Shown in pieces: positions 18,698 to 29,226 of a stretch of DNA of 64,000 nt (its first letter is position 1; each line of letters starts with the position of its first letter). A model generated the notes under the pieces. The model saw only the letters and a list, made by a program, of their open reading frames with translations, was not told the DNA's origin and did no database searches. Made by a program: the position numbers and the translations under genes. This DNA is from Geopseudomonas sagittaria (GTDB lineage Bacteria; Pseudomonadota; Gammaproteobacteria; Pseudomonadales; Pseudomonadaceae): NCBI RefSeq assembly GCF_900115715.1, contig NZ_FOXM01000009.1, forward strand, positions 111,456-175,455, given 5' to 3'.

Positions 18698-19645
18698 TCA
18701 GTCTTCCTGCACCACCCGCAATTCCTTCGGTATGGAGAAGGTGATGTTCTCCGGTCGGCCATCCAGCTCGACGACCTCGCCGGCGCCCCACTCCTGCAGG
18801 CGCTCGATCACGCCCTTCACCAGCACTTCCGGGGCGGAAGCGCCGGCGGTGATGCCGATCTTCTGCTGGCCATCGAACCACTCGCGCTGGAGGTCTTCGG
18901 CGCCGTCGATCAGGTAGGCCGGGGTACCCATGCGCTCGGCCAGCTCGCGCAGGCGGTTGGAGTTGGAGCTGTTGGGGCTGCCGACCACCAGCAGCAGGTC
19001 GCAATCGTGGGCGAGCTGCTTGACCGCGTCCTGGCGGTTCTGGGTGGCGTAGCAGATGTCATTCTTGCGCGGTCCCTGGATGGCGGGGAACTTGGCGCGC
19101 AGGGCGTCGATCACCTTGGCGGTGTCGTCCATCGACAGGGTGGTCTGGGTGACGTAGGCCAGCGCCGCGGGATTGCGCACCTCGAGCTTGGCCACGTCCG
19201 CCTCGTCCTCGACCAGGTAGATGGCGCCGCCGTTGCGGGCGTCGTACTGGCCCATGGTGCCTTCCACCTCGGGGTGGCCGGCGTGACCGATGAGGATGCA
19301 CTCCTCACCGTCGCGGCTGTAGCGGGCCACCTCCAGGTGCACCTTGGTGACCAGCGGGCAGGTGGCGTCGAACACCCGCAGACCACGACGTGCCGCCTCG
19401 TCGCGCACGGCCTGGGAGACGCCGTGGGCGCTGAAGATGACGATGACGTCGTCCGGCACCTGGTCCAGTTCCTCGACGAAGATGGCGCCGCGGGCTCGCA
19501 GGTCCTCGACCACGAACTTGTTGTGGACCACTTCATGGCGCACGTAGATCGGCGGGCCGAACACTTCCAGGGCGCGGTTGACGATCTCGATCGCGCGGTC
19601 GACGCCGGCGCAGAAGCCGCGGGGGTTGGCGAGGGTGATTTGCAT
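18698..19645 (-). CDS. ispH: 4-hydroxy-3-methylbut-2-enyl diphosphate reductase
   Basis: Last enzyme of the non-mevalonate isoprenoid pathway, making IPP and DMAPP with a 4Fe-4S cluster. The ATG at 19645 gives 315 residues. The three cluster cysteines are in [12 protein letters not shown] (Cys12), [11 protein letters not shown] and [13 protein letters not shown]. The substrate-binding motifs HEVVHN, GHAGHPE, TQTTLS and [10 protein letters not shown] are all present. It is the last gene of the minus-strand run that begins with ribF, separated from fkpB by 99 bases that hold a REP-like repeat. Confidence 0.97.
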   Translation of the reverse strand: MQITLANPRGFCAGVDRAIEIVNRALEVFGPPIYVRHEVVHNKFVVEDLRARGAIFVEELDQVPDDVIVIFSAHGVSQAVRDEAARRGLRVFDATCPLVTKVHLEVARYSRDGEECILIGHAGHPEVEGTMGQYDARNGGAIYLVEDEADVAKLEVRNPAALAYVTQTTLSMDDTAKVIDALRAKFPAIQGPRKNDICYATQNRQDAVKQLAHDCDLLLVVGSPNSSNSNRLRELAERMGTPAYLIDGAEDLQREWFDGQQKIGITAGASAPEVLVKGVIERLQEWGAGEVVELDGRPENITFSIPKELRVVQED

Positions 19646-19701
19646 GGGGAGTCTCGGCACGCGGGGTTTCCAAGGAGGCACAGGCCAGGCCGACGGCCTG
19701 G

Positions 19702-19737
19702 TTGGCGGGTTACGGCCTGCGGCCTAACCCACCCTAC
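19702..19737. repeat. REP-like repeat, family 2, short copy
   Basis: GGCGGGTTACGGCCTGCGGCCTAACCCACCC is a short palindromic unit in the ispH-fkpB gap. The same unit recurs within the repeats at 49989-50088 and 61615-61675. It is intergenic and may end or stabilise the fkpB message. Confidence 0.6.
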
Positions 19738-19744
19738 AATGGGC

Positions 19745-20182
19745 TCAGGCGGGCTGTACGTCGATAATTTCCACGTCGAAGGTCAGGCGCTTGCCGGCCA
19801 GCGGGTGGTTGAAGTCGATGGTGACCTGCTCGGCGTCGAACTGCTTGACCACGCCCGGCAGCTCGGCCTTGGCGGCGTCGTTGAAGATCACCATCAGACC
19901 CTCGGACAGCTCCATGCCCTCGAACTGGCTGCGCGGCATGACCTGCACGTTCTGCGGGTTGGGCTGGCCGAAGCCGTGCTCCGGCTCGATGGCGATCGAG
20001 CGCTTGTCGCCGGCCTTGAGGCCGTAGAGCGCCTGTTCGAAGCCGGGCAGCAGGTTGCCGTCGCCGACCTTGAAGGTCGCCGGGCGCTTGTCGAAGGTGC
20101 TGTCGACCACGTCGCCCGACTCGAGCTTGATGGCGAAGTGCAGGGTTACCTGGCGCTCGGGGCCGATGCGCTGTTCAGTCAT
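19745..20182 (-). CDS. fkpB: FKBP-type peptidyl-prolyl isomerase (SlpA-like)
   Basis: Cytoplasmic proline isomerase of the SlyD/SlpA class, 145 residues. It has the FKBP entry VTLHFAIKLESGDVVDSTFDKRPA, the core GDGNLLPGFEQALYGLKAGDKRSI, the insert-in-flap region around FGQPNPQNVQVMPRSQF, and the closing NHPLAGKRLTFDVEIIDV. It has no histidine-rich tail, unlike the second FKBP at 51.5 kb. Its start overlaps the lspA stop by 8 bases. The ileS-lspA-fkpB-ispH order is conserved in gammaproteobacteria. Confidence 0.93.
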   Translation of the reverse strand: MTEQRIGPERQVTLHFAIKLESGDVVDSTFDKRPATFKVGDGNLLPGFEQALYGLKAGDKRSIAIEPEHGFGQPNPQNVQVMPRSQFEGMELSEGLMVIFNDAAKAELPGVVKQFDAEQVTIDFNHPLAGKRLTFDVEIIDVQPA

Positions 20183-20684
20183 TGCGGTCTCCGCTTTTCT
20201 CGGATTTGAACATGTCCAGGGCCAACAGCACGGCGCCGACGCTGATGGCGCAGTCGGCGACGTTGAAGGCCGGGAAATACCAGCGCTGCTGCCAGTGGAC
20301 CAGAATGAAGTCGATGACGTGGCCATAGGCCACGCGGTCGAACAAGTTGCCCAGCGCGCCACCCAGCACCAGCGCCAGGCCGAGGGCCAGCCAGCCCTGG
20401 CCGCGGCGCGGCAGGCGCTTGAGCCAGACCACCAGCACAGCGCTGACGCCGACGGCGATCAGGGCGAACAGCCAGCGCTGCCAGCCGCCGTGATCGGCGA
20501 GGAAGCTGAAGGCGGCGCCGGTGTTGTAGGCCAGGGTCCAGCTGAAGTAGTCGGGAATGACCACTATCTGCTGGTACATCTGCAGGCTGCTGTCAAAGTA
20601 CAGCTTGCTGATCTGGTCGAGCACGAAGACGATCGCGCTCAACCACAGCCAGGGCAAGGCACTTGGGCGCCCGGCATCAGGCAT
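20175..20684 (-). CDS. lspA: prolipoprotein signal peptidase (signal peptidase II)
   Basis: Inner-membrane aspartyl protease that removes signal peptides from lipoproteins. It is 169 residues from the ATG at 20684. The conserved blocks are [39 protein letters not shown] with the first catalytic aspartate, and [11 protein letters not shown] with the second. Four hydrophobic segments are visible. The gene overlaps ileS by 8 bases and fkpB by 8 bases. Confidence 0.96.
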   Translation of the reverse strand: MPDAGRPSALPWLWLSAIVFVLDQISKLYFDSSLQMYQQIVVIPDYFSWTLAYNTGAAFSFLADHGGWQRWLFALIAVGVSAVLVVWLKRLPRRGQGWLALGLALVLGGALGNLFDRVAYGHVIDFILVHWQQRWYFPAFNVADCAISVGAVLLALDMFKSEKSGDRND

Positions 20685-23523
20685 GCTCGCGCACCTCGCC
20701 GGCACCGTGCACGTTGTCGATGCAGCGGCCGCAGATTTCCGGATGCTCGGCATGCTGACCGACGTCCGCGCGGAAGTGCCAGCAGCGCACGCACTTGCCG
20801 TGCGCCGACTTGACCACGCGCAGCTTGAGGCCCGGCAGCTCGCTGTCCACCGCCTCGGCCGGGGCATCGGCGAGCGGCGCCAGGCTGGCGTAGGAGGTGA
20901 TCAGCACAAAGCGCAGCTCGTCGCCCAGCTTGGCCAGCCGGCTGGCCAGCGCGTCCTCGGCGTACAGGGTGACCTCGGCCTGCAGGCCGCCGCCGATGGT
21001 CTTGGCGTTGCGCTGGTTCTCCAGCTCCTTGTTGACCGCGACCTTGACCGCCATGGCCTCGGCCCAGAACTCGCGGCCCAGCTCGGCGTCGGCGTCCAGT
21101 TCGAACAGGCCGTCGTACCAGGTGGTGAGGAACACCGACTCGCTGCGCTCGCCCGGTAGGTACTGCCAGATCTCCTCGGCGGTGAAGGCGAGGATCGGCG
21201 CGATCCAGCGCACCAGCGCCTCGGCGATGTGGAACAGCGCGGTCTGGCAGGAGCGGCGCGCCTGGCTGTCGGCCGCGGTGGTGTACTGGCGGTCCTTGAT
21301 GATGTCGAGGTAGAAGCCGCCCAGCTCCTGCACGCAGAAGTTGTGCACCTTCTGGTAGACGTTCCAGAAGCGGTACTGGTCGTAGGCCTCGGTCAGCTCG
21401 GTCTGCAGGCGCGCGGCGGCGTCCACCGCCCAGCGGTCGAGGGCCAGCATCTGCTGCGGTTCGAGCAGGTCGGTGGCCGGGTTGAAGCCGCTGAGGTTGG
21501 AGAGCAGGAAGCGCATGGTGTTGCGGATGCGCCGGTAGGCATCGGCGCTGCGCTGGAGGATCTGCTTGGACACCGCCATTTCGCCGGAGTAGTCGGTGGC
21601 CGAGACCCACAGGCGCAGGATGTCGGCGCCCATGCTGTCGGTGACTTCCTGCGGGGCGATGACGTTGCCCAGCGACTTGGACATCTTGCGGCCGTTCTCG
21701 TCGACCACGAAGCCATGGGTCAGCAGGCCGCGGTACGGCGCGTGGCCGTCGATCGCGGCGCCGGTCAGCAGCGAGCTGTGGAACCAACCGCGGTGCTGGT
21801 CGGAGCCTTCCAGATAGAGGTCGGCGCGCGGGCCCTGGTCGTGGCCCATCGGGTGCGAGCCGCGCATCACGTGCCAGTGGGTGGTGCCGGAGTCGAACCA
21901 GACGTCGAGGGTGTCGCTGATCTTGTCGTAGTCGGCGGCCTCGTCACCGAGCAGCTCGGCGGCGTCCAGCTTGAACCAGGCCTCGATGCCTTGCTGCTCG
22001 ACGCGCTGGGCAACCTGCTCCATCAGCTCGACGGTGCGCGGGTGCAGCTCGCCGCTTTCCTTGTGCAGGAAGAACGGGATCGGCACGCCCCAGTTGCGCT
22101 GGCGCGAGATGCACCAGTCGGGACGGTTGGCGATCATCGCATGCAGGCGCGGCTTGCCCCAGCCGGGATAGAACTCGGTCTGCTCGATGGCGTCCAGCGC
22201 GCGCTCGCGCAGGGTGGCGCCCTGCTCCGGCTGCTTGCCGGACGCGGCCCGGTCCATACCGACGAACCACTGCGCGGTGGCGCGGTAGATCAGCGGGGTC
22301 TTGTGCCGCCAGCAGTGCATGTAGCTGTGGCTGATGCCCTCGTGCTTGAGCAGCGCGCCGACTTCGCGCAGCTTGTCGACGACCTGCGGGTTGGCCTTCC
22401 AGATGAACTGGCCGCCGAAGAACGGCAGGTCCTTGACGTAGACGCCGTTGCTCTGCACCGGGTTGAGGATGTCGTCATTGTGCATGCCGTACTGCTTGCA
22501 GGTCCGGAAGTCGTCCTCGCCGTAGGCCGGCGCGGAGTGGACGATGCCGGTGCCGGCGCCCAGCTCGACGTACTCGGCCAGGTAGACCGGCGAGAAACGC
22601 TCGTAGAACGGGTGGCGGAAACGGATGTTTTCCAGCGCGGCACCCTGGGTGCTGGCGATCGCCTCGCCTTCCAGGCCGTAGCGCGCCAGGCAGCTCTCGA
22701 CCAGCTCGGCGGCCAGCAGCAGCAGCTTGTCACCGACGTCGACCAGCGCGTACTCGAATTCGGGATGGACGTTGAGCGCCTGGTTGGCGGGGATGGTCCA
22801 CGGCGTGGTGGTCCAGATCACCGCGTAGGCGGTCTTCTCCAGGCGGGTGAGGCCGAAGGCCTCGGCCAGCTGGGCGCTGTCCTCGATGGCGAAGGCCACG
22901 TCGATGGCGTCGGACTTCTTGTCCTGGTACTCGACCTCGGCCTCGGCCAGCGCCGAGCCGCAGTCGAAGCACCAGTTGACCGGTTTGAGCCCCTTGAACA
23001 CGAAGCCGCCCTTGACCATCTCGGCCAGGGCGCGGATCTCGCCGGCCTCGTTGGCGAAGTTCATGGTCTTGTACGGGTTGCTCCAGTCGCCGAGCACGCC
23101 GAGGCGGATGAAGTCGGCCTTCTGGCCCTCGATCTGCTCGGCGGCGTAGCTGCGGCACAGTTCGCGGGTCTTGTCCGCCGGCAGGTTCTTGCCGTGGGTG
23201 ACCTCGACCTTGTGCTCGATCGGCAGACCGTGGCAGTCCCAGCCCGGCACATAGGGGGCATCGAAGCCAGCCAGGGTGCGCGAGCGGACGATGATGTCCT
23301 TGAGAACCTTGTTGACCGCGTGGCCGATGTGGATGTTGCCGTTGGCGTAGGGCGGGCCGTCGTGGAGGACAAACTTCGGCCGCTCGGCGCCGAGCTGGCG
23401 CAGCTTGCCGTACAGATCGATGCTGTCCCAGTGTTTGAGCATTTCCGGCTCGCGCTGCGGCAGCCCGGCCTTCATCGGGAATGCCGTGTCCGGCAGGTTC
23501 AGGGTCGCTTTGTAGTCGGTCAT
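20677..23523 (-). CDS. ileS: isoleucyl-tRNA synthetase
   Basis: Charges tRNA-Ile; class I synthetase of 948 residues. Signatures are [21 protein letters not shown] (HIGH motif), the editing-domain stretch [42 protein letters not shown] (KMSKS motif) and the C-terminal zinc cluster [12 protein letters not shown] with EICGRC. Its ATG overlaps the ribF stop codon (ATGA), so it is coupled to ribF. Confidence 0.97.
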   Translation of the reverse strand: MTDYKATLNLPDTAFPMKAGLPQREPEMLKHWDSIDLYGKLRQLGAERPKFVLHDGPPYANGNIHIGHAVNKVLKDIIVRSRTLAGFDAPYVPGWDCHGLPIEHKVEVTHGKNLPADKTRELCRSYAAEQIEGQKADFIRLGVLGDWSNPYKTMNFANEAGEIRALAEMVKGGFVFKGLKPVNWCFDCGSALAEAEVEYQDKKSDAIDVAFAIEDSAQLAEAFGLTRLEKTAYAVIWTTTPWTIPANQALNVHPEFEYALVDVGDKLLLLAAELVESCLARYGLEGEAIASTQGAALENIRFRHPFYERFSPVYLAEYVELGAGTGIVHSAPAYGEDDFRTCKQYGMHNDDILNPVQSNGVYVKDLPFFGGQFIWKANPQVVDKLREVGALLKHEGISHSYMHCWRHKTPLIYRATAQWFVGMDRAASGKQPEQGATLRERALDAIEQTEFYPGWGKPRLHAMIANRPDWCISRQRNWGVPIPFFLHKESGELHPRTVELMEQVAQRVEQQGIEAWFKLDAAELLGDEAADYDKISDTLDVWFDSGTTHWHVMRGSHPMGHDQGPRADLYLEGSDQHRGWFHSSLLTGAAIDGHAPYRGLLTHGFVVDENGRKMSKSLGNVIAPQEVTDSMGADILRLWVSATDYSGEMAVSKQILQRSADAYRRIRNTMRFLLSNLSGFNPATDLLEPQQMLALDRWAVDAAARLQTELTEAYDQYRFWNVYQKVHNFCVQELGGFYLDIIKDRQYTTAADSQARRSCQTALFHIAEALVRWIAPILAFTAEEIWQYLPGERSESVFLTTWYDGLFELDADAELGREFWAEAMAVKVAVNKELENQRNAKTIGGGLQAEVTLYAEDALASRLAKLGDELRFVLITSYASLAPLADAPAEAVDSELPGLKLRVVKSAHGKCVRCWHFRADVGQHAEHPEICGRCIDNVHGAGEVREHA

Positions 23524-24467
23524 TTCAGGTTCTCTAACGGTTGACCCTGCCAGTGGGCACGGGCGGCGGCGATGTCCGCGTCGATCGCCGACTTCAGTGC
23601 CTCCAGGGAGGCGAAACGCTGCTCGTCGCGCAGCTTTTGGTGGAACTGCACCACCAGGCGGCGACCGTAGAGGTCACCGACAAAATCCAGCAAATGCACC
23701 TCGAGGTGGGCGCGGCCGTCGCCCGCCACGCTCGGCCGCGTGCCGATGTTGGCCACCCCGGGCCAGCGCCGGCCGTCCACCTCGGTGCTGACCAGGTAGA
23801 CACCATTGAGCGCCGCGCGCAGCCGGTTGAGGCGCAGGTTGGCGGTCGGCGCACCCAGCTGGCGACCGAGCTTCTGGCCATGCAGCACCCGGCCGCTGAT
23901 GCAGTAGGGGCGGCCGAGCAGGCGTTCAGCCATGGCGAAATCGCCGGCGGCCAGCACCTCGCGCACCCGCGTGCTGCTGATGCGCTCGCCGTCCAGCTCG
24001 ATGGTGCTGGCCGACTCGACGGTGAAGCCCTCGCGCGCACCGGCCTCGACCAGCAGGTCGAAGTCGCCGGCGCGGTCGCAGCCGAAGCGGAAGTCGTCAC
24101 CCACCTCCAGATGCTTGACGCCGAGGCCCTCGACCAGGATCTGGTGGACGAACTGCTCGGCGGACAGCTCGCGCAGGCGGCGGTTGAAGGTCAGGCACAG
24201 CACCTGGTCGACACCCGCCTCGCGCAGCAGCTCGAGCTTCTCGCGCAGGCTGCTGATGCGCGGCGGCGCCTTGTCCGGAGCGAAGAACTCACGCGGCTGC
24301 GGCTCGAAAATCACCACGCAGCTGGGCAACCCGGCCTCTGCGGCGCGCTCGCGCAGACGCGCCAGAACGCCCTGGTGGCCAAGGTGCACGCCGTCGAAGT
24401 TGCCGATGGTGGCAACGCAGCTCCGCTGGCAGCAGCGCAGATTATGAAGACCTCGGACCAGTTGCAT
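23520..24467 (-). CDS. ribF: bifunctional riboflavin kinase/FAD synthetase
   Basis: Converts riboflavin to FMN and then FAD. The ATG at 24467 gives 315 residues (an upstream in-frame ATG would add 13 residues). The N-terminal FAD-synthetase half has [17 protein letters not shown] and [13 protein letters not shown]; the C-terminal kinase half has [26 protein letters not shown] and EVHLLDF. It is translationally coupled to ileS and starts the ileS-lspA-fkpB-ispH run, 73 bases after murJ. Confidence 0.96.
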   Translation of the reverse strand: MQLVRGLHNLRCCQRSCVATIGNFDGVHLGHQGVLARLRERAAEAGLPSCVVIFEPQPREFFAPDKAPPRISSLREKLELLREAGVDQVLCLTFNRRLRELSAEQFVHQILVEGLGVKHLEVGDDFRFGCDRAGDFDLLVEAGAREGFTVESASTIELDGERISSTRVREVLAAGDFAMAERLLGRPYCISGRVLHGQKLGRQLGAPTANLRLNRLRAALNGVYLVSTEVDGRRWPGVANIGTRPSVAGDGRAHLEVHLLDFVGDLYGRRLVVQFHQKLRDEQRFASLEALKSAIDADIAAARAHWQGQPLENLK

Positions 24468-24540
24468 AGGGCGCATCTTGTTCACAAAGTGGTCGATTAT
24501 ACCCATGCGCGGACGTCAGGCGTAGGCCCTGTTTCCCCGC

Positions 24541-26088
24541 TCAATGACGCAGGTGACGCAGGCGCAGGCCCAGCAGCAGCATCGCCGCGACGTAGACGGC
24601 GATACCGCCGCCGACCAGCAGACTCAGCTCCCCGGCGCGACGCTGCCAGCCCCAGGCGAACCACTCGGCGGCCGGGGCATTCAACCACCACACCAACGCC
24701 ACCATAGCCGCACAGCCGGCCAGCAGGCGCAGGATGAACAGCCCCCAGCCGGGGGCCGGACGGTACACGCCGGTCTTGGTCAACCCCCAGAGCAGCAGGC
24801 CGGTATTGAGCATCGACGCCAGCGAGGTCGCCAGGGCCAGACCGACATGCTGCAGCGGCCAGATCAGGATCAGGTTGAGCACCATGTTGGCCACCATGCA
24901 CTGCACGGCGATGCGCACCGGCGTCTTCAGGTCCTGTCGGGAGAAGAATCCCGGCGCCAGCACCTTGATCAGCATGAAGGTCAGCACGCCCAGCGAATAG
25001 GCCTCCAGCGCATTGGCCGCCTGCACCACGTCGCGCTCGGTCATCTTGCCGTAGTGGAACAGGCTGGCGATCAGCGGCTCGGAGAGGATCGCCAAGGCCA
25101 GCGCCGCCGGCACGCCGACCAGCAGGACCATGCGCAGCGCCCAGTCGATGGTCGCCGAGAAGGCCTTGGGGTCGCCGCCGGCATGCTGGCGCGACAGGCT
25201 GGGCAGGATCACCGTACCGATGGCGATGCCGAAGGCGCCCAGCGGCAGCTCCGACAGACGATCGGCGTAGTACAGCCAGGACACGCTGCCGGTCTGCAGG
25301 AAGGAGGCCAGCACGGTATCCAGCAGCAGGTTGATCTGGCTGACCGACACGCCGAACAGCGCCGGCAGCATCAGCGTCATGATCCGCTTGACCCCCTCGT
25401 CCCGGCGATTGGGCCGCGGAATCGGCAACAGCTGGATGCGCACGAGGAACGGCAACTGGAACAGCAGCTGGGCCATGCCGGCGATGAACACCCCCCAGGC
25501 CAGCGCCATGATCGGCTGATCGAAGTACGGGGTGAGCAGCACCGCCGAGCCGATCATGCAGACGTTGAGCAGGACCGGGGTGAAGGCCGGCACGGCGAAG
25601 CGCCCATAGCTGTTGAGGATGCCGCCGCAGAAGGCGGTCAGCGAGATCAGCAGCAGGTAGGGGAAGGTGATGCGCAGCAGATCGCCCGCCAGGGCCAGCT
25701 TGGCCGGATCGTCACGAAAGCCCGGCGCGAACAGCATGATCAGGTAGGGCGAGCCGACCACCCCCAGCGCGGTGATCGCGGTAAGGGTCAGCCCGAGGGT
25801 GCCGGCGACCCGGTCGACCAGCTGCTTGACCTCAGCCAGGCTGCGCTGCGCGCGATACTCGGAGAGCACCGGGACGAAGGCCTGGGCGAAGGCACCCTCG
25901 GCAAACAGGCGGCGCATGAAGTTGGGAATCTTGAAGGCAATGAAGAACGCATCGGCCGCCGGACTGGAGCCGAAGTAGGCCGCTACCACCATGTCGCGCA
26001 CCATGCCGAGCACCCGCGAGAGCAGGGTCATCACACTGACCACGGCACTGGAACGCAACAGACCGCTTTTGGCCGACTCACCGGACAT
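24541..26088 (-). CDS. murJ: lipid II flippase MurJ (MviN)
   Basis: Inner-membrane MOP-superfamily transporter that flips lipid II for cell-wall synthesis. It is 515 residues with about 14 hydrophobic segments. The N-terminus SSAVVSVMTLLSRVLGMVRDMVVAAYFG and ADAFFIAFKIPNFMRRLFAEGAFAQAFVPV are the MurJ signature, including conserved arginines in the central cavity. It is divergent from rpsT and upstream of ribF, a conserved gammaproteobacterial order. Confidence 0.96.
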   Translation of the reverse strand: MSGESAKSGLLRSSAVVSVMTLLSRVLGMVRDMVVAAYFGSSPAADAFFIAFKIPNFMRRLFAEGAFAQAFVPVLSEYRAQRSLAEVKQLVDRVAGTLGLTLTAITALGVVGSPYLIMLFAPGFRDDPAKLALAGDLLRITFPYLLLISLTAFCGGILNSYGRFAVPAFTPVLLNVCMIGSAVLLTPYFDQPIMALAWGVFIAGMAQLLFQLPFLVRIQLLPIPRPNRRDEGVKRIMTLMLPALFGVSVSQINLLLDTVLASFLQTGSVSWLYYADRLSELPLGAFGIAIGTVILPSLSRQHAGGDPKAFSATIDWALRMVLLVGVPAALALAILSEPLIASLFHYGKMTERDVVQAANALEAYSLGVLTFMLIKVLAPGFFSRQDLKTPVRIAVQCMVANMVLNLILIWPLQHVGLALATSLASMLNTGLLLWGLTKTGVYRPAPGWGLFILRLLAGCAAMVALVWWLNAPAAEWFAWGWQRRAGELSLLVGGGIAVYVAAMLLLGLRLRHLRH

Positions 26089-26172
26089 GCTTTAATCCCC
26101 ACCCTGCAAAGGTCGGCGAGTTTAAGCCAGTGCCAGCCCGTCCGACCAGCAATCGACGGCCGCCTTTGGCGC

Positions 26173-26201
26173 TTGACAACTCAGTCAAGCGTCGGCATGA
26201 T
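26173..26201 (+). promoter_or_regulatory. sigma-70 promoter of rpsT
   Basis: TTGACA at 26173-26178 and CATGAT at 26196-26201 are 17 bases apart, 48 bases before the rpsT start codon. The -35 is perfect and the -10 matches at four of six positions. Confidence 0.6.
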
Positions 26202-26248
26202 TCGCGGCCTTATTATTTGGTATCCCCCAGTATTCGAGGAGCTCGACG

Positions 26249-26518
26249 GTGGCAAACTCCCCCTCCGCCAAAAAACGTGCCAGACAGGCTGAGAAGCGCC
26301 GCAGCCACAACGCCAGCCTGCGCTCGATGGTGCGTACCTACATCAAGAACGTGGTCAAGGCTATCGACGCTAAAGACCTGGCCAAGGCTCAAGTCGCCTA
26401 CACCGCTGCTGTACCGGTGATCGACCGCCTGGCTGACAAAGGCATCATCCACAAGAACAAAGCTGCTCGCCACAAGAGCCGCCTGAACGGCCACATCAAG
26501 GCCCTCGCTCAGGCTTAA
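26249..26518 (+). CDS. rpsT: 30S ribosomal protein S20
   Basis: Binds 16S rRNA in the small ribosomal subunit. It is 89 residues, lysine- and arginine-rich, beginning [20 protein letters not shown]. The start codon is GTG at 26249 with GAGGAG upstream; a non-ATG start also occurs in E. coli rpsT, where it takes part in autoregulation. It is divergent from murJ and followed by a terminator. Confidence 0.97.
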   Translation: MANSPSAKKRARQAEKRRSHNASLRSMVRTYIKNVVKAIDAKDLAKAQVAYTAAVPVIDRLADKGIIHKNKAARHKSRLNGHIKALAQA

Positions 26519-26535
26519 GCTTTAGTTCCGACAAG

Positions 26536-26558
26536 AAACCGGCTGCGGCCGGTTTTTT
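26536..26558 (+). terminator. rpsT terminator
   Basis: AAACCGGC and GCCGGTTT form a stem with a four-base loop, followed by TTTT, 17 bases after the rpsT stop. Confidence 0.85.
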
Positions 26559-26648
26559 GTTGCCTGCAAGAAAGTGCCCAAGAAAGTGCCACTGCAAAAC
26601 CCGCCAGCGGCCAGCGCGCCCCGAGGCGGCACGCGCCGACGCCCTCCG

Positions 26649-27857
26649 CTAGCGCGCGCCCTCCTCCAGCACCCCGGGATTGGCGATATCCGGCCGGTAC
26701 TGCGCCGTGCGCCAGGCCACCAGCAGCGCACCACTGGCGCACACCAGCATCACCAGCGCCATCGGCCGCGCCGTACCATCGTGCAGCACCCCGACCAGCG
26801 ACGCCGCCAGCGCGGCAATGGCGAACTGCAGGCTGCCGAGCAGCGCCGATGCACTGCCGGCATGCGCGCCCTGCCCGGCCATCGCACAGGCCGAAGCGTT
26901 CGGCAGCACCATGCCGAGGGTGGCAATGCAGCAGAACAGCGGCACCAGCAGCGGCCACAGCGCCGCCGGCTGCCACAGCGCCACGCCGAACAGCGCCAGC
27001 GCACAGAGCAGGTAGAACGCCACCCCGCGCGGCACCCAGAAGCCCGGCCCGCGCCGGCGCAGCAGGCGCGAATTGAACTGGGCGACCAGCACGAAACCGG
27101 CGGCATTGCTGCCGAACAACCAGCCGTACTGCTGCGCCGGAACCCCGTAGAGATCGATGAACACGAACGGCGAGCCGGCGATGTAGGCGAACATCGCCGC
27201 CATCGCCAGACCGCCGGTCAGCGCGTGACCGACGAACGCCCGATCGGCCAGCAGCCGCCGATACTGCCCCAGCGCCCCGCTCAGCGGTGCCGGCGGCGCA
27301 TCCTGCGGCCGCGTCTCCGGCAGCCAGAGCACCACCAGCAGCAGACAGAGCGCCGCGAACAACCCCAGGCAGACGAAGATCGCCTGCCAGCCGGACAGCG
27401 CCAGCAGCGCCCCGCCCGCCGCCGGGGCGAGAATCGGCGCCAACCCCATCACCAGCATCAGCTGGGAGAACACCTTCGCCGAGTTGACCGGGTTGCACAG
27501 ATCGCGCACCACCGCACGCGCCACCACCATGCCGGCGCAGCCACCCAGGGCCTGGACGAAACGCGCACCGACCAGCCAGTCAAGGCTCGGCGCCAGCGCA
27601 CAGGCAAACGAAGCCAGGGCGAACAGGGTCACCCCGAACAACAGCGGCGGACGACGGCCGAAGCGGTCGGCCAGCGGCCCATAGAGCAGCTGGCCGATGG
27701 CCAAGCCGATGAAATAGGCCGCCAGGCTGTACTGCACATGCTCGACGTCGGTGGCAAAGGCCTGCGCCAGCGCCGGAAAACTCGGCAGGTAGAAATCGAT
27801 CGCCAGCGGCGCGAACGCCGTCAAGGCACCAAGGATCAACAAGAGACGTAACGGCAT
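26649..27857 (-). CDS. Bcr/CflA-family drug/H+ antiporter (MFS)
   Basis: Major-facilitator efflux pump of the 12-segment DHA1 class, 402 residues from the ATG at 27857 with CCGGAG upstream. It has the motif A loop YGPLADRFGRRPPLL, LAPSLDWLVGARFVQALGGCAGMVVARAVVRDL with motif C-like features, and alternating hydrophobic segments to the C-terminus. Bcr and CflA export bicyclomycin, chloramphenicol or sulfonamides; the substrate here is not known. The upstream gap carries an AT-rich patch that could be an operator. Confidence 0.85.
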   Translation of the reverse strand: MPLRLLLILGALTAFAPLAIDFYLPSFPALAQAFATDVEHVQYSLAAYFIGLAIGQLLYGPLADRFGRRPPLLFGVTLFALASFACALAPSLDWLVGARFVQALGGCAGMVVARAVVRDLCNPVNSAKVFSQLMLVMGLAPILAPAAGGALLALSGWQAIFVCLGLFAALCLLLVVLWLPETRPQDAPPAPLSGALGQYRRLLADRAFVGHALTGGLAMAAMFAYIAGSPFVFIDLYGVPAQQYGWLFGSNAAGFVLVAQFNSRLLRRRGPGFWVPRGVAFYLLCALALFGVALWQPAALWPLLVPLFCCIATLGMVLPNASACAMAGQGAHAGSASALLGSLQFAIAALAASLVGVLHDGTARPMALVMLVCASGALLVAWRTAQYRPDIANPGVLEEGAR

Positions 27858-28184
27858 CGAAACTCCGGGGCAGGGGCAGCGCAACACCGACGGGCGCATA
27901 GCATGGCCGCCAGTTTTAGATACATTCGAGTATGTTTGTAAATGGTCCGCGATGACAATGCCCGCCCCGGCCATCATCGCCACGCGCCTCACCACCGAGT
28001 GACACCTTCGCAGCTGATCCCCCGCCGCGCGACCGGCCAGCACCCAACTCTGCCCGCCGCGCTGGAAGCCCGAGCGACAGCGCCGCAGCCACCCACCGAC
28101 AAACGGCACGCTTATTGCTGTCACGTTCGCACGACTGTAACTCGCACACGGTAAATAGCTGCCATGGATTCACGGAGCAGTGTC
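27858..28184. other. 327-base intergenic region upstream of the MFS pump
   Basis: The gap separates the divergent MFS pump and a small protein gene. The only visible feature is an AT-rich stretch around 27917-27945 with TACA and TGTA arms 12 bases apart, placed where a repressor would overlap the pump promoter. No regulator gene is adjacent and the symmetry is imperfect. I see no open frame with good codon use in the rest. Confidence 0.3.
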
Positions 28185-28376
28185 ATGTCTACCCTCACCG
28201 AACTGGCCGCCCAGATTGCCGAGCTGTACCCGCTCAAGGACAAGACCGCCGGCAAGCGCTATCGCATCGTCAACCAGCTTGCCGGCCTGACCGAGCTGGA
28301 AGAGGTCAGTGGCCAGCCGCGCTACATCGCGACCCACACCCTCAAGGACGAGCGGCTCTGGGACAGGGCCGGCTGA
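28185..28376 (+). CDS. small conserved-looking protein of unknown function (63 residues)
   Basis: I do not recognise this family. The ATG at 28185 has GGAG upstream and is preferred over an in-frame ATG at 28164. The sequence STLTELAAQIAELYPLKDKT is predicted helical, then a compact region with KRYRIVNQLAGLTELEEV and PRYIATHTLKDERLW. It is soluble, has no cysteine, and its codon use is typical of the surrounding genome, which supports a real gene. It lies ten bases from the convergent lipoprotein gene. Confidence 0.6.
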   Translation: MSTLTELAAQIAELYPLKDKTAGKRYRIVNQLAGLTELEEVSGQPRYIATHTLKDERLWDRAG

Positions 28377-28386
28377 GCCTGCGCCC

Positions 28387-28887
28387 TCAGCGGCGGGCCT
28401 TGCCGACCGCCGAGAGATCGAGCGTGCCCGCATCACTGAAGCGTCGTCCACCCAACAGCCCACCACCGAACTTGCCACGCAGCACGTAGGGCAGGCTGTC
28501 CAGCCGGGCGTTCTCGGCCAGCCCCAGCGCCTGACGCACGGCGGCAAACGCCGAGATGCTCACCGGCACCACCAGCAGCGTCTCGCCAAAGCGCGGCACA
28601 CTGCCACTCTGGGCACTCACCCCACGCGCCAGCGAGCGGTCATTGACCTTCAGTTCCAGAGCGATGCCGTCGTAATCGATCGGCGTCGTGTTGGGATTCT
28701 GCAGCCGCAGCTTCACCGCAAAGCGCATCTCCAGGCCCTCGCCCGGCAAGGGCTCGATGCCGACCACCTGAATGTTGAGAGGGTCACGGACACCGAGCGC
28801 CGCACAGGCGCTCAGGCTCAGCACCAACAGCGCCGCCAGCAGGAAGCGGACGGCACGGACAACAGGCGGAGCAACAAGACTGGACAT
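28387..28887 (-). CDS. LEA2/WHy-domain lipoprotein
   Basis: Probable outer-membrane or periplasmic lipoprotein of 166 residues. The ATG at 28887 is chosen because it places a lipobox, LSLSAC, about 25 residues in after a hydrophobic segment. The mature part matches the water-stress/LEA type 2 fold: VVGIEPLPGEGLEMRFAVKL, LQNPNTTPIDYDGIALELKVN and RSLARGVS, with a beta-sandwich pattern. Such proteins are common in Pseudomonas and of unknown function. No operon partner is evident. Confidence 0.75.
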   Translation of the reverse strand: MSSLVAPPVVRAVRFLLAALLVLSLSACAALGVRDPLNIQVVGIEPLPGEGLEMRFAVKLRLQNPNTTPIDYDGIALELKVNDRSLARGVSAQSGSVPRFGETLLVVPVSISAFAAVRQALGLAENARLDSLPYVLRGKFGGGLLGGRRFSDAGTLDLSAVGKARR

Positions 28888-29154
28888 AAGGCGACTCTCG
28901 CGAAGGGATGACAGGGACCCGCCCCGACAAGTATCCGCCTGCCAGCCCGATCCTGCCTGTGCGCCTGCACTCATCGCCATCACCAACAACCCACCCGCCA
29001 CCGCACTCGCCGTCAAAGCCGATACCGCAAGACACAACGACCGCACCAAAACAGCGCACCATCCGCCAAGAAGTTACCCACAACCCAGCCATTCCCGCCG
29101 CATCATCCGCGCGGGCACGCACAGTAATGGCACGGTAAAACCACAGAAATAATG

Positions 29155-29171
29155 TGGCATTAGACTTGCTT
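29155..29171 (+). promoter_or_regulatory. sigma-54 promoter upstream of the bacteriohemerythrin gene
   Basis: TGGCATTAGACTTGCTT has GG at 29156-29157 and GC at 29168-29169, exactly ten bases apart, and matches the TGGC-N8-TTGC core of RpoN promoters. It lies 56 bases upstream of the ATG. The remaining 28888-29226 gap holds no gene that I can see; an enhancer for an RpoN activator would be expected in the 100-200 bases upstream but I could not identify one. Confidence 0.6.
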
Positions 29172-29226
29172 TGTAATGGATAGCGGACCCAACCCGTAAC
29201 ACTCAAGCACTCAGCGAGGAAGAGCC

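Noticed and set aside
21229..23544. Long plus-strand open frame over ileS (771 codons)
   Set aside because: Antisense shadow of the isoleucyl-tRNA synthetase, with low-complexity Val/Ala/Gly/Leu sequence.
24544..26292. Long plus-strand open frame over murJ (Gln/Arg-rich)
   Set aside because: Antisense shadow; amino-acid bias typical of reverse reading of membrane-protein genes.
27917..27945. TetR-type operator upstream of the MFS pump
   Set aside because: Symmetry is imperfect and no regulator gene is adjacent; noted only in the gap description.
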